From assembly GCA_903935585.1 (NCBI GenBank), contig CAIZSE010000013.1:1-34307 (forward strand): 34,307 nt of DNA, in the 5' to 3' direction. The DNA comes from an uncultured Burkholderiales bacterium. Its GTDB lineage: Bacteria > Pseudomonadota > Gammaproteobacteria > Burkholderiales > Burkholderiaceae_C. The notes under the pieces are model-generated. The model was not told the DNA's origin. It saw only the letters and a program-made list of their open reading frames with translations, and ran no database searches. Position numbers and translations under genes: made by a program. This document shows positions 1 to 8,144 of this stretch, in pieces (the first letter of the stretch is position 1; each line of letters begins with the position of its first letter).

Positions 1-5
1 GGGGT

Positions 6-116
6 TCAAGGGCGGTATTGAAAGCCCAATTTATCACCCAGACGCAACAAGCCCAGTCGTGTGCGGGATAGCCCGGCGATGCCGCCCGAGCGCATGGAAT
101 GGGGTGCACTGGCCAT
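6..116 (-). CDS. possible 36-residue ORF, unrecognised
   Basis: A short leftward ORF (MASAPHSMRSGG..., ending ...LGFQYRP) starts at an ATG at 116, ten bases after a perfect AGGAGG (complement of 127-132), 28 bases beyond the end of the PagL-like gene. The good ribosome-binding site is the only real argument for it. No domain, signal peptide or membrane segment is visible. A second frame through the same bases stays open to the window edge, so the site might instead serve a larger gene truncated by the border. I do not recognise the product. Confidence 0.25.
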   Translation of the reverse strand: MASAPHSMRSGGIAGLSRTRLGLLRLGDKLGFQYRP

Positions 117-143
117 GCCAATTGCACCTCCTGTCATGCAGAC

Positions 144-662
144 TCAATAGTCGTATCCCCAGGTAAGTCTGATGGCTTCAAGACCGTGGTTCGGCTCCTT
201 GTAGCCCCCGTTGCTGATGTGCATCAAACCAATGCCCAGCTTTGTTTTTTGGTTGAGCCGGTACATGACATCAAAGGTGGTTCTGAAATTGAAGCTGCCA
301 CTCAGAGAGCGCACTCTGTCATCCCCCTTGATGGACGAGTAAGAGGGATAGATGAAAAGCGTCATGTCCAGACCTTTGACGTCAATGGTCTTGCCAACAC
401 CTGGCCCGAACATGTAGGTGCCTTGTGCATTGAGCATCGCCGAGGCACCGTACCTCAGCCCATAAAAGCTTGTCGGCTTGGACTGGTAAGACACATCGAT
501 GACACTTTTATCTTTGGTCAACGACAGATCCCACTCCTTTTTGTGGACATCCGTCATGTAAGAAAAGGTCACTGTTTCTTTGTTGACCGTGGTGGGCTCA
601 GGTACGGCAGTAAACCATGCAGACCCCAGAATGACCGCCATGGCGGCGGCGCTGTCGAACAT
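144..662 (-). CDS. pagL: acyloxyacyl hydrolase, PagL-like lipid A 3-O-deacylase
   Basis: A 172-residue protein with a hydrophobic N-terminus (about residues 5-19, AAAMAVILGSAWFTA) that can act as a signal peptide, followed by alternating beta-strand-like segments as in a small outer-membrane barrel. Near the C-terminus it has His148-Ile-Ser150-Asn-Gly and Glu162, matching the His-Ser(-Glu) catalytic pattern of PagL. PagL removes the 3-O-linked acyl chain from lipid A in the outer membrane. Length fits the family. The start at 662 is preceded by an A-rich AAGAAAG-type site. It lies downstream of the ccdA remnant on the same strand with a gap of about 90 bp, so it may be transcribed separately. 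The family call rests on the C-terminal motif and overall architecture; the exact substrate is inferred. Confidence 0.65.
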   Translation of the reverse strand: MFDSAAAMAVILGSAWFTAVPEPTTVNKETVTFSYMTDVHKKEWDLSLTKDKSVIDVSYQSKPTSFYGLRYGASAMLNAQGTYMFGPGVGKTIDVKGLDMTLFIYPSYSSIKGDDRVRSLSGSFNFRTTFDVMYRLNQKTKLGIGLMHISNGGYKEPNHGLEAIRLTWGYDY

Positions 663-754
663 TTTTTTCTTTCTTGATTTGGTGGATTTGGAATATCAAA
701 TTTGGTAATAATCATACACTTTTTACCCTGTCAAAAGCCCGGTTCGTTGCTCGC

Positions 755-1471
755 TCAAAATCGGGAAATCACCTGCAGCCACTGCACGGGAAGCAAGGTC
801 AAAACCAACGCTTCCAGGCGTTTGTCTGCGCCTGTGGCGATGGCCAGGCCCGTCAAAAAAGTCAAAGCCCCCACAATTTTTTTGGCCTGCTCGCCATGGG
901 CTTGAACACGGTGTTGCACAGTCGCAAAAAAATGGCGAGAGGCATACGCGGCCGCTACCAGCGGAGTGGCAGCACCTAACCCAAAAAACCCAAGCACCAC
1001 CGTCCCTTGCCACGCCCCCCCTCGCTGGCGGCCATGATCAATGCCGAAGCCAACAACGGCCCTGAACAAGGACTCCAGACCAAGCCCAGCACGGCCCCCA
1101 GCAGTAAGGCGCCCCAAAAAGTATCGCCATGAAGACGCTCAGACAAAGCATTGGCGGCGCTGGCCACAGGCGTCATCCACTGCGTGAATCTCTCGTTCAG
1201 GGCGGGCACCCAGATCAGCACACCCAGTGACATCAGCAACACGGCACCCAGCATGCGAACATGGTCGCTGTTCAGCCCTGTGGCGGGGCCAACTGCCCCC
1301 AGCAACAAACCCAGGAAGGACCATCCCCATCCCCATGGCCAACGGCCCCCAGCGACTGCGTTGGACCGCCCCCCCCAGCACCATGGGCAACAAGGGAAAG
1401 ACACAAGGCGACAGGATGCTCAGGCTGCCCGAAAGCCAGCTTAATCCCCAGTGAGACACGGCAAGGTCCAT
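755..1471 (-). pseudogene. ccdA: ccdA/DsbD-type membrane thiol transporter, two frameshifts
   Basis: Three reading frames join into one normal CcdA-like polytopic protein of about 235-240 residues. Frame one starts at 1471 with LSILSPCVFPLLPMVLGG, containing the first conserved Cys. It switches near 1316-1322 into a frame reading SFLGLLLGAVGPATG and later LGLVWSPCSGPLL, with the second Cys. It switches again in a seven-C run at 1015-1021 into VVLGFFGLGAATPL, ending at 755. CcdA carries electrons across the inner membrane to periplasmic thiol proteins. One extra base in the C run would repair the second break; the first falls at the end of tandem GGGGAT units. Both are typical slippage or sequencing-error sites, so the gene may be intact in the organism. 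The secreted thioredoxin gene immediately upstream is the natural partner. Confidence 0.75.
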
Positions 1472-1485
1472 GCCGCCCGCCTAAC

Positions 1486-1872
1486 TCACTGACCGGCCTG
1501 CAAGGCCGCTCTCAATGTCCTTGGATCGGTCAAGCCCCCGGAGCGGTGCAGTTCACTGTGCCCTTTGAAAACAATCAGGGTTGACTGTGCATGCACATGA
1601 AGTTTCTGCATGATTTTTCGGGATTTGTCATAGTCCACCACCAACAACGTGCCAGGCACAGTGGCATCACCCTTGAAACTGTGAAATGCTTTTTCCTGCA
1701 GCAAACACGTTGTGCACCATTTGGCAAAAAAGGACAGCGCCACCAGTTCACCCGCGCGCTGCCTTTTCAGCAAGCCCTCAGGGGTGTAGGTTTCGATGTC
1801 GATCGCATGCGCTGAAACCCATGAATGGGACAGCAAAACCATCATGACAATTTTCATGAATGCGTGTTTCAT
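1486..1872 (-). CDS. secreted thioredoxin-fold protein
   Basis: A 128-residue protein with an N-terminal signal sequence (MKHAFMKIVMMVLLSHSWVS, cut probably after AHA near residue 23) and a thioredoxin-like core with the redox motif Trp-Cys53-Thr-Thr-Cys56, preceded by ALSFFAKWC. The later segment VVDYDKSRKIMQKLHVHAQSTLIVF matches the thioredoxin beta3-alpha3-beta4 part with a Ser-Thr in place of the usual cis-Pro context. It ends 14 bp before the ccdA-like start, so the two are probably co-transcribed: CcdA would supply electrons to this periplasmic thioredoxin, as in SoxW/SoxV or CcmG/CcdA pairs. The substrate is unknown; the general thiol-disulfide role is well supported by the CxxC motif and the neighbour. 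Confidence 0.75.
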   Translation of the reverse strand: MKHAFMKIVMMVLLSHSWVSAHAIDIETYTPEGLLKRQRAGELVALSFFAKWCTTCLLQEKAFHSFKGDATVPGTLLVVDYDKSRKIMQKLHVHAQSTLIVFKGHSELHRSGGLTDPRTLRAALQAGQ

Positions 1873-2554
1873 GGCCAGGCCTTTTGACTAGTCGTGAGGG
1901 GCTTTCAGAATGCATTGGGTTTTAGCCGGGGTCTGCTAAGCCCCTCACACGGCGAATGACCGGATAAGGCAAAAGAATGGCCGCACCCCGTCGTCAAGCT
2001 GGCCTTGGGCGACTTTGCCCATGCGATTGCGATGGCATCGGATACTTCTTGTAAAACCGGATTTGACTTCGTTATCGAATCTGGTGATTCAACAATCATC
2101 TCCCCCACATATGATTTCAGAATTATTTTAATTTATAAGTATCTATATTTTATTATTTTTAAATAAATGAAATTCCCTGGCCCATTCGGATGGTCCGGAT
2201 TATCAGAACGACATCGCATCGCTATTTTTGAGGCATCGGATGGATCTTTTGTGCGATGCCACACACAAGAACGTCAGTTTTGGTTAAGATACCGCCACTT
2301 GCAGAGATCTTGAATAGGTAGTCCTCTGATGCCGGGGCAGCGATCAAAACCCAAATGCAGGCAGATCTTCCAGACACCAATTTGCAACCTGAGAAACGAC
2401 AAACAGCATTTTGATAATAAAGCCACTAAAGTATTATTAATAAATAAAGTTTATATGTTCGGTACGGAACAAAACTAAAATTAAATCACTTTTTCGTGAC
2501 GAAAAATTATCATCTGATTTGAATCTGTATTTAATTCGTTAAAATTTAACAATC
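1873..2554. other. 682-bp intergenic region, partly strongly AT-rich
   Basis: No convincing gene lies here. The part nearest the thioredoxin gene (1894-1948) contains a long inverted repeat. From about 2105 to 2175 and again from 2395 to 2550 the sequence is strikingly AT-rich compared with the GC-rich surroundings, with runs such as TTTTATTATTTTTAAATAAA. The right-hand AT-rich block probably contains the promoter of the winged-helix regulator gene starting at 2555; I could not assign -35 and -10 boxes with confidence. A 67-residue reading frame at 1905-2108 on the minus strand is considered spurious. Confidence 0.6.
1894..1948 (-). repeat. inverted repeat in leader of thioredoxin gene
   Basis: GTGAGGGGCTT at 1894-1904 is the exact reverse complement of AAGCCCCTCAC at 1938-1948, an 11-bp GC-rich stem with a 33-nt loop. 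It lies just upstream of the thioredoxin start (1872), so if transcription begins further right the leader RNA would carry this hairpin. It has no following T-run on the minus strand, so it does not look like a simple intrinsic terminator; an attenuator-like or protein-binding role is possible but unproven. Confidence 0.45.
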
Positions 2555-2923
2555 ATGGAAACACCTAACAGCCCGTTTGCAACTGCTTATTTGCGGTTTT
2601 TGCAACTTACAAGAATCGTGCAGGCTCTGCCCGAAGGCATGGAAATGGATGCCAACGAAAGCGCTTTGCTGGAAGCCGTGGTGCTGCGCTGGCATGAAAA
2701 TCAACCCATGACGGTGCGCGAGGCGATAGCAATCGCGGCTTTGGGCTCTCCGGCCACCTTGCACAAACGCATTACGCGATTGCGCGACAAGGAAATGCTC
2801 AGCACCCTGAACACGCCAAGTGATCGACGAGCCAAGTTTCTGATTCCAACGCAGCGAACACTCGATTATTTCAACAAGCTTGGCCAGTCCATGCAACAAG
2901 CCGGTAACAATCAGGCCGGATGA
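2555..2923 (+). CDS. MarR-like winged-helix transcriptional regulator
   Basis: A 122-residue protein with a helical N-terminus and a central winged helix-turn-helix: residues about 50-95 (MTVREAIAIAALGSPATLHKRITRLRDKEML) read as a DNA-binding HTH, followed by a basic wing (NTPSDRRAKFLIPTQRT) as in MarR-type regulators. It lacks the long C-terminal dimer helix of full MarR proteins and so is on the short side. The start at 2555 follows a very AT-rich leader with no strong Shine-Dalgarno sequence. Its stop overlaps the next gene's start by four bases, so the membrane protein downstream is probably its co-regulated partner. Ligand and targets are unknown. Confidence 0.65.
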   Translation: METPNSPFATAYLRFLQLTRIVQALPEGMEMDANESALLEAVVLRWHENQPMTVREAIAIAALGSPATLHKRITRLRDKEMLSTLNTPSDRRAKFLIPTQRTLDYFNKLGQSMQQAGNNQAG

Positions 2924-3480
2924 AGATCCCGATCCAGATTGCTCTTGAATCCGCTGCATTGACCTTGGGCAGCGCTGTTTTATTTGCGAGCTTCTTCCAG
3001 TTCAATGGCTGGCTTTTCGCCGATTGGGCTTACCGGGAAAACGTGACCTGGGTGTTTTTGCCTGCCGGTTTTCGCATCATTTTGGTCTTGGTTCTGGGTC
3101 TGCCAGGGACCTTGGGCATCATGTTGGGCACTTGGTACCTTGACCGCGAATTGCTGAGCACTGGCACCTCGTGGCTGGTCTTGCTCAATGGCGTGGTTTC
3201 AGGATTCATGCCTTATGTGGTCATGAAGGTCATGGGCAAAGGCAAGAGTTCAGACCAACTGATGCAAGAGTTGACCTCACACCGTTTGCTCAATTGCACC
3301 CTTATTTTTTCAGCCGCCAATTCGGTCGCGCACCAACTGGTCTGGATGCTGCATCAAGGGTCTACTGTCAACATCTTGGTCGATGTTTGGCCCATGTTCA
3401 TGGGCGACACCCTCGGCGCTTTGTTGATGCTTTACGGTTTGAAACTGGTGCTTTCCCGACTTCACATCAAACAAGTTTGA
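2920..3480 (+). CDS. uncharacterised polytopic membrane protein
   Basis: A 186-residue protein with about five hydrophobic segments: near 10-28, 45-75 (VTWVFLPAGFRIILVLVLGLPGTLGIMLG), 83-100, 125-145 and 155-178. The pattern vaguely recalls the MASE1-type sensory membrane domain without any attached output domain, but I see no diagnostic motif and do not assign a function. The ATG overlaps the stop of the winged-helix regulator (ATGA), indicating translational coupling. It converges with hemW, with only 22 bp between the stops and no clear terminator hairpin there. Confidence 0.6.
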   Translation: MKIPIQIALESAALTLGSAVLFASFFQFNGWLFADWAYRENVTWVFLPAGFRIILVLVLGLPGTLGIMLGTWYLDRELLSTGTSWLVLLNGVVSGFMPYVVMKVMGKGKSSDQLMQELTSHRLLNCTLIFSAANSVAHQLVWMLHQGSTVNILVDVWPMFMGDTLGALLMLYGLKLVLSRLHIKQV

Positions 3481-3502
3481 GTCCTGCTGCAGGTTGAACG
3501 TG

Positions 3503-4714
3503 TCAGTCTGTCTCGGACAAGAAAAGCGCCTGCAAATCGCTCAAGAAATCAAAGCCCTTTTCTGTCGGCCAAACGCGGTGCAGATCTCGGCCAATCAAGC
3601 CCATTTTTTCGGCTTCTTGCAAAGCCTTTTGCACGCTGGTCACGGCCTGCCCTGTGCGGTCCACATAATCGGCCAGGTCAAAACCACCGCGCAAGCGCAA
3701 GGCATTGAGCATGAACTCAAACGGCAGGTCCTGGCGTGAGACCTCGGTGCTTTGCGTGACCGGCTCGCCCTTGATGGCTTGTTGCATATACAGGCCAGGT
3801 TCGCGGTAACGCACCTGTCGAATCACGCGGTGCGCAAAACTGAGCTTGCTGTGTGCCCCGGCGCCAATGCCCAGGTAATCACCAAACTGCCAGTAATTCA
3901 GGTTATGGGCACACTGATGGCCCGCTTTGGCATAAGCAGACACTTCGTAACGCGCCAAGCCCTGGGCCAAGGTCAACTCGGTGATGCGGTCCATCATGTC
4001 GTAAGCCAGATCGTCTTCGGGCAAGGTCGGCGGAAACTTGGCAAACACCGTGTTGGGCTCGATCGTCAGGTGGTAGATCGAGATGTGTGGTGGCGCAAAT
4101 GCCAGCGCGGTCTGAATGTCTTGGGTCAAGCCCTCAAGCGTCTGCCCCGGCAAGGCGTACATCAGATCCAGATTGAAGGTATCGAACACCTGCGCAGCTT
4201 CTGTGACAGCGGCCAGCGCCTGATCGCGGTCGTGCACACGGCCCAGAGCCTTGAGGTGCGCATTGTCAAAACTTTGCACCCCAATGGACAAGCGGGTGAT
4301 GCCGGCCTGACGAAAGGCCCTGAAACGGTCTTTTTCAAAGGTGCCAGGATTCGCTTCCATGGTGATTTCGGCATCAGGCGCCAGCCGTAACCGGGCGCGG
4401 ATGCCGCTCAAAAGTCGGTCAATCGCTTCTGGCGAAAACAGACTGGGCGTGCCGCCCCCCAAAAATACCGTCTGGACACTTCGGCCCCAGACCATGGGCA
4501 AACTGGCTTCCAGGTCAGCAAACAGGGCATCGATGTACGCGTCTTGTGTGGACGACGCATCGGCGCCTTCACGAAACTCGTGCGAGTTGAAGTCGCAATA
4601 AGGACATTTCTTGATGCACCAGGGCAAATGCACATAAAGCGACAAGGGCGGCAAGGCATTGAGCTGCAACAAGCCCGGGCGCATGGCATGCACCGGATCC
4701 AGGGTGGGGTTCAT
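3503..4714 (-). CDS. hemW: HemW, radical SAM haem chaperone
   Basis: A 403-residue radical SAM protein. The 4Fe-4S ligand motif CxxxCxxC is present as Cys33-IKK-Cys37-PY-Cys40, preceded by SLYVHLPWC, and is followed by GGGTPSLF (SAM-binding) and the HemN-C-type region TRYEVSAYAKAGHQCAHNLNYW. HemW was long annotated as an oxygen-independent coproporphyrinogen oxidase but is now regarded as a haem chaperone for membrane cytochromes. It has the HemW-type CxxxCxxC without the additional N-terminal features of true HemN. Its start overlaps the rdgB stop by four bases (ATGA), so it is the last gene of an rph-rdgB-hemW unit. Confidence 0.92.
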   Translation of the reverse strand: MNPTLDPVHAMRPGLLQLNALPPLSLYVHLPWCIKKCPYCDFNSHEFREGADASSTQDAYIDALFADLEASLPMVWGRSVQTVFLGGGTPSLFSPEAIDRLLSGIRARLRLAPDAEITMEANPGTFEKDRFRAFRQAGITRLSIGVQSFDNAHLKALGRVHDRDQALAAVTEAAQVFDTFNLDLMYALPGQTLEGLTQDIQTALAFAPPHISIYHLTIEPNTVFAKFPPTLPEDDLAYDMMDRITELTLAQGLARYEVSAYAKAGHQCAHNLNYWQFGDYLGIGAGAHSKLSFAHRVIRQVRYREPGLYMQQAIKGEPVTQSTEVSRQDLPFEFMLNALRLRGGFDLADYVDRTGQAVTSVQKALQEAEKMGLIGRDLHRVWPTEKGFDFLSDLQALFLSETD

Positions 4715-5325
4715 GCTGGGGTGCTGTCCAGCCAGCGTTCACGCATCAGCGCCAGCATGGCCTGTGCGGCCCGGCCCCGGTGGCTGTTGGCGTTTTTCAC
4801 CTCAGCCGGTAGCTCGGCGAAAGTCTTGCCAAACTGGGGCAGGTAGATGACCGGGTCAAAACCAAAGCCATTCGTTCCTTGACGCTCTCGCGTGATCTCG
4901 CCCACCACACGGCCCACGGCAATCAGGGGCTCCGGGTCGTCGGCGCTGCGCAAGGCCACCAAGGTGCTGACCATGGCTGCACGGCGGTTGGTGATGCCCT
5001 GCATCTGCGCGAGCAGCGCCGTCACGTTGTAATCGTCGCCCTTTGGGTAGCCAAAGCGCATGGCGTAATAAGCCGTGTCCACCCCGGGCTGTCCCCCAAA
5101 AGCATCCACGCACAAACCAGCGTCGTCGGCCAGGGCGGGCAAGCCACTGAGTCGCGCTGCATGGCGCGCTTTGGCCAGGGCGTTTTCAACAAAGGTTTTG
5201 TAGGGCTCTTCGGCTTCGGGAATATCCAGCTCGGACTGCCGCACCAGTGTCATTTGCAGCGGTGCAAACAGGGTTTGCAGCTCAGCCAATTTGCCGGCGT
5301 TGTTGGAAGCAAGAACGATTTTCAT
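4711..5325 (-). CDS. rdgB: non-canonical purine NTP pyrophosphatase (RdgB/HAM1)
   Basis: A 204-residue Ham1/RdgB family protein that hydrolyses dITP, XTP and related deaminated purine nucleotides to monophosphates, protecting nucleic acids. Family signatures are the N-terminal VLASNNAGKLAELQTLF (substrate-binding SNN-K), the metal-site stretch LADDAGLCVDAFGGQPGV, and the C-terminal NGFGFDPVIYLP and SHRGRA. Length is normal. It starts 10 bp after rph and overlaps hemW by four bases, an arrangement common in Burkholderiales. Confidence 0.94.
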   Translation of the reverse strand: MKIVLASNNAGKLAELQTLFAPLQMTLVRQSELDIPEAEEPYKTFVENALAKARHAARLSGLPALADDAGLCVDAFGGQPGVDTAYYAMRFGYPKGDDYNVTALLAQMQGITNRRAAMVSTLVALRSADDPEPLIAVGRVVGEITRERQGTNGFGFDPVIYLPQFGKTFAELPAEVKNANSHRGRAAQAMLALMRERWLDSTPA

Positions 5326-5335
5326 GAACGCGGTT

Positions 5336-6097
5336 TCAGGCGCTGAAGCTCAGGGTCTTGGGCTCGTCGTGCGCTTGCTTTTGCAACTTCACCAACTGCG
5401 CAATCCCCTTTTCGGCCAAGGCCAGCATGCGGTCCATCTCGACACGGGTAAAAGCCACGCCTTCGGCTGTACCCTGCACTTCCACAAAGTTGCCAGCGCC
5501 AGTCATGACCACGTTCATGTCGGTGTCACAGGCTGAGTCTTCGGGGTAGTCAAGGTCGAGCAAGGCAGTGCTGTTTTTCAACCCCACAGAAATGGCTGCC
5601 ACCCGGTCAAGAATAGGGGATTGAGTGAGTTTGCCAGTGGCCATCAACCAATTGACGGCATCTTGCGCTGCCACAAAAGCGCCCGTGATGCTGGCAGTCC
5701 GCGTGCCCCCATCGGCTTGCAGGACATCGCAATCGAGGTGGATGGTGCGCTCACCCAGCTTCTTCAAATCAAACACGGCGCGCAGTGACCGTCCGATCAG
5801 GCGCTGGATTTCCTGGGTGCGGCCGCTTTGCTTTCCCCGGGCAGCTTCTCGGTCGCCACGGGTGTGTGTGGCACGGGGCAGCATGCCGTATTCAGCGGTC
5901 ACCCAGCCTTCACCGCTGCCTTTTTTGTGACCCGGCACTTTTTCTTCGACCGAGGCGGTGCACAGCACGCGGGTCTGGCCAAATTCAATCAGAACCGAGC
6001 CCTCGGCGTGGACGGTGTAGCCCCGGGTGATGCGAACGGGGCGCAAAGCGTCATGGGCGCGACCGGAGCGGACATAAGAGGCAGTCGTGGTGTTCAT
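5336..6097 (-). CDS. rph: ribonuclease PH
   Basis: A 253-residue phosphorolytic exoribonuclease that trims tRNA 3' ends. The body matches RNase [24 protein letters not shown] near residues 19-40, the phosphate/RNA-binding stretch [40 protein letters not shown], and [23 protein letters not shown]. It is the first gene of rph-rdgB-hemW and diverges from yicC, itself implicated in RNA turnover, with 162 bp between the starts that must hold both promoters. I could not define either promoter with certainty; a GATAAT hexamer near 6153-6158 is one candidate -10 for yicC. Confidence 0.95.
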   Translation of the reverse strand: MNTTTASYVRSGRAHDALRPVRITRGYTVHAEGSVLIEFGQTRVLCTASVEEKVPGHKKGSGEGWVTAEYGMLPRATHTRGDREAARGKQSGRTQEIQRLIGRSLRAVFDLKKLGERTIHLDCDVLQADGGTRTASITGAFVAAQDAVNWLMATGKLTQSPILDRVAAISVGLKNSTALLDLDYPEDSACDTDMNVVMTGAGNFVEVQGTAEGVAFTRVEMDRMLALAEKGIAQLVKLQKQAHDEPKTLSFSA

Positions 6098-6259
6098 GGT
6101 GTGTCAGAGTATGTTGGCAGCTTGCAGGGTCTGAGGGCAAGCCAGAGAGTTTGCGATAATCCACGGTTTGGTGTTCGCACCTTGTGCGGCCCCTATGCAG
6201 CGCTCAAGCCTGATTCTTGCAATCGAAGAAGGGCTGTGCTGCTCCAAGGAATTTGACCG

Positions 6260-7177
6260 ATGCCAGTTTACAGTATGACCGGGTACGCCAGCGTGCAGCA
6301 CAGCCCGCAGGCCACCCCTGGTGAGAGCCCTGCCAGCACAAGCCCGACCGCGCGATTGGGCCTTGAAATTCGCTCGGTCAACAGCCGTTTTTTGGACCTG
6401 AGCTTTCGATTGCCCGAAGAGCTGCGACAGCTCGAACCTGGCTTGCGCGAATTGATCACCCGACAGATCAAGCGCGGCAAAGTCGAAGTGCGTGCCAGTC
6501 AGGACGCCGGTGACGGCGCCACACTTCAGGCACCCGGCCACCAGACCCTGCAAAAAATTGCGGCTCTGCAAGACAAAATTCACGACTGGCTGCCAAATGC
6601 GCCCGCTTTGAGCGTGTCCGATGTGCTGCGCATGACCGCTGGCAGCTCCGGGCAGGCCGCGCCCGATGAAGCGGCCTGGCTGAACCTGGCGGCCCAGGTG
6701 GTCAAGGCCCTCAGCGAAGCCCGTGCGCGTGAAGGCGCCCGCTTGACCGAGATGCTGCAAGGGCACATCGTCCAACTGCTGCGCTTGAGCGAGCAGGCTG
6801 TTCCCTTGGTCCCGCAATTGGTCGAGCAACAGCGCCAGCGTTTTCTGGAGCGCTGGAAAGACGCCATGGCGCTGGCCGATGGGAGCCACCTGCCCGAAGC
6901 GGCCCAAGACCGCGCACTGACCGAGGCTACGGCCTTTGCCATTCGCATTGACGTGGCTGAAGAATTGACCCGCCTGCGTTCGCACCTGGAAGAAATCTCC
7001 CGCTTGCTGAAAAAGGGTGGGGACATCGGCAAACGTCTGGACTTTTTGATCCAGGAACTGCACCGTGAAGCCAACACCCTGGGCTCCAAATCGGCAGCGC
7101 TTGAAATGACCCGTATTTCGGTGGACATGAAAGTGCTGATTGAGCAAATGCGCGAACAAGTCCAGAACATCGAATAA
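6260..7177 (+). CDS. yicC: YicC family endoribonuclease-like protein
   Basis: A 305-residue member of the YicC (YloC) family, beginning [11 protein letters not shown], the diagnostic SMTGY N-terminus. It continues with [21 protein letters not shown] and ends with the conserved C-terminal part [22 protein letters not shown]...[18 protein letters not shown]. Members are reported to act as endoribonucleases or to influence RNase-mediated sRNA decay. The ATG at 6260 follows AAGGAATTTGACCG, a good ribosome-binding site. It is 11 bp upstream of gmk and likely heads a yicC-gmk-rpoZ(-spoT) operon. Confidence 0.92.
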   Translation: MPVYSMTGYASVQHSPQATPGESPASTSPTARLGLEIRSVNSRFLDLSFRLPEELRQLEPGLRELITRQIKRGKVEVRASQDAGDGATLQAPGHQTLQKIAALQDKIHDWLPNAPALSVSDVLRMTAGSSGQAAPDEAAWLNLAAQVVKALSEARAREGARLTEMLQGHIVQLLRLSEQAVPLVPQLVEQQRQRFLERWKDAMALADGSHLPEAAQDRALTEATAFAIRIDVAEELTRLRSHLEEISRLLKKGGDIGKRLDFLIQELHREANTLGSKSAALEMTRISVDMKVLIEQMREQVQNIE

Positions 7178-7188
7178 AGAATCAGCCC

Positions 7189-7809
7189 ATGGATTACCCC
7201 GGAAACCTATTTGTCGTGGCGGCTCCCAGCGGGGCTGGCAAGTCCAGCCTGGTCAAGGCATTGATGGAACTGGACTCGCGCGTCCAACCCACCGTGTCAC
7301 ACACCACCCGAGCCCCTCGCGGTCAGGAAAAGCACGGTCGCGAATACTTTTTTGCATCGGTTCAGGAATTTGACGCGATGGTGCTGGCCGATGCGTTTGT
7401 CGAGTGGGCCCATGTGCATGGTGAGCGCTATGGAACCTCCAAAAAGACGATCGAGGACCGCATGGCCCAGGGCACCGACGTGGTGCTGGAAATCGATTAC
7501 CAAGGTGCGCTGCAGATCCAAAAGATGTATGCCAACGCGATACTGATCTTCATCTTGCCGCCCAGTTGGGAAGAGTTGCGCTCTCGCCTGGAGCGCCGTG
7601 GCGAGGACAGCCCCGAAATCATCGAGTTACGCCTCCAAAATGCGGCCATTGAGATGTCTCAGGCCAAGGAATTTGACTTCGTTATAATCAACGAAGTCTT
7701 TGACCGAGCCCTGTTTGACCTCAAAGCGGTCGTTCACGCTCAGCGTCTCAAGTACCACGTCCAGCGCCGAACACGGCCTGACACCTTCCAAGCACTCAAA
7801 ATTGCTTGA
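7189..7809 (+). CDS. gmk: guanylate kinase
   Basis: A 206-residue guanylate kinase (GMP + ATP to GDP + ADP). The P-loop is [14 protein letters not shown] at about residues 11-24, followed by the GMP-binding stretch [20 protein letters not shown] and the [19 protein letters not shown] segment. The lid/core region [16 protein letters not shown] is present. Length is typical. It sits between yicC and rpoZ, the usual proteobacterial order linking nucleotide metabolism, RNA polymerase and (p)ppGpp metabolism. Confidence 0.96.
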   Translation: MDYPGNLFVVAAPSGAGKSSLVKALMELDSRVQPTVSHTTRAPRGQEKHGREYFFASVQEFDAMVLADAFVEWAHVHGERYGTSKKTIEDRMAQGTDVVLEIDYQGALQIQKMYANAILIFILPPSWEELRSRLERRGEDSPEIIELRLQNAAIEMSQAKEFDFVIINEVFDRALFDLKAVVHAQRLKYHVQRRTRPDTFQALKIA

Positions 7810-7840
7810 GTCACGCGCAGAAATTTTCAAGGAAAACATC

Positions 7841-8041
7841 ATGGCCCGCATCACTGTTGAAGATTGCCTGGAAAAGATCCCGAACCGTTTTCAGTTGGTT
7901 TTGGCCGCCACTTACCGTGCACGCATGCTGAGCCAGGGTCACACCCCCCGCATCGAAAGCAAAAACAAGCCTGGCGTGACCGCTTTGCGCGAAATCGCCG
8001 CTGGCAAAGTCGGTATCGAAATGCTCAAACGCGTTACCTGA
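7841..8041 (+). CDS. rpoZ: RNA polymerase omega subunit
   Basis: A 66-residue omega subunit: [17 protein letters not shown] at the N-terminus, then the conserved [10 protein letters not shown] and [20 protein letters not shown]. Omega stabilises beta' assembly and, in proteobacteria, contributes to the ppGpp-binding site. The start at 7841 follows AAGGAAAACATC. An upstream extension in the same frame to 7700 overlaps gmk and is not part of the protein. A strong intrinsic terminator follows 30 bp after the stop. Confidence 0.96.
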   Translation: MARITVEDCLEKIPNRFQLVLAATYRARMLSQGHTPRIESKNKPGVTALREIAAGKVGIEMLKRVT

Positions 8042-8073
8042 ACAACATCCTGTTCGGCACTTGCCGAATCCAC

Positions 8074-8101
8074 AAAAGCCCCACTCATGGGGCTTTTTTT
8101 T
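8074..8101 (+). terminator. intrinsic terminator after rpoZ
   Basis: AAAAGCCCC at 8074-8082 pairs perfectly with GGGGCTTTT at 8089-8097 around a six-base loop (ACTCAT), and the T-run continues to 8101. It lies between rpoZ and spoT, so spoT is transcribed by read-through or from its own promoter in 8102-8144. Confidence 0.9.
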
Positions 8102-8144
8102 GTCCGCGATAAATGCCTGCAACAGCTTGCGTTACATTGATGTC

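Noticed and set aside
1905-2108. 67-residue minus-strand reading frame with GTG start
   Set aside because: No domain or hydrophobic pattern, crosses the inverted repeat, and its only purine-rich site touches the first ATG without spacing.
6104-7159. 351-residue minus-strand frame opposite yicC
   Set aside because: Antisense shadow of yicC; Gln/Phe/Ala-rich composition with no family features.
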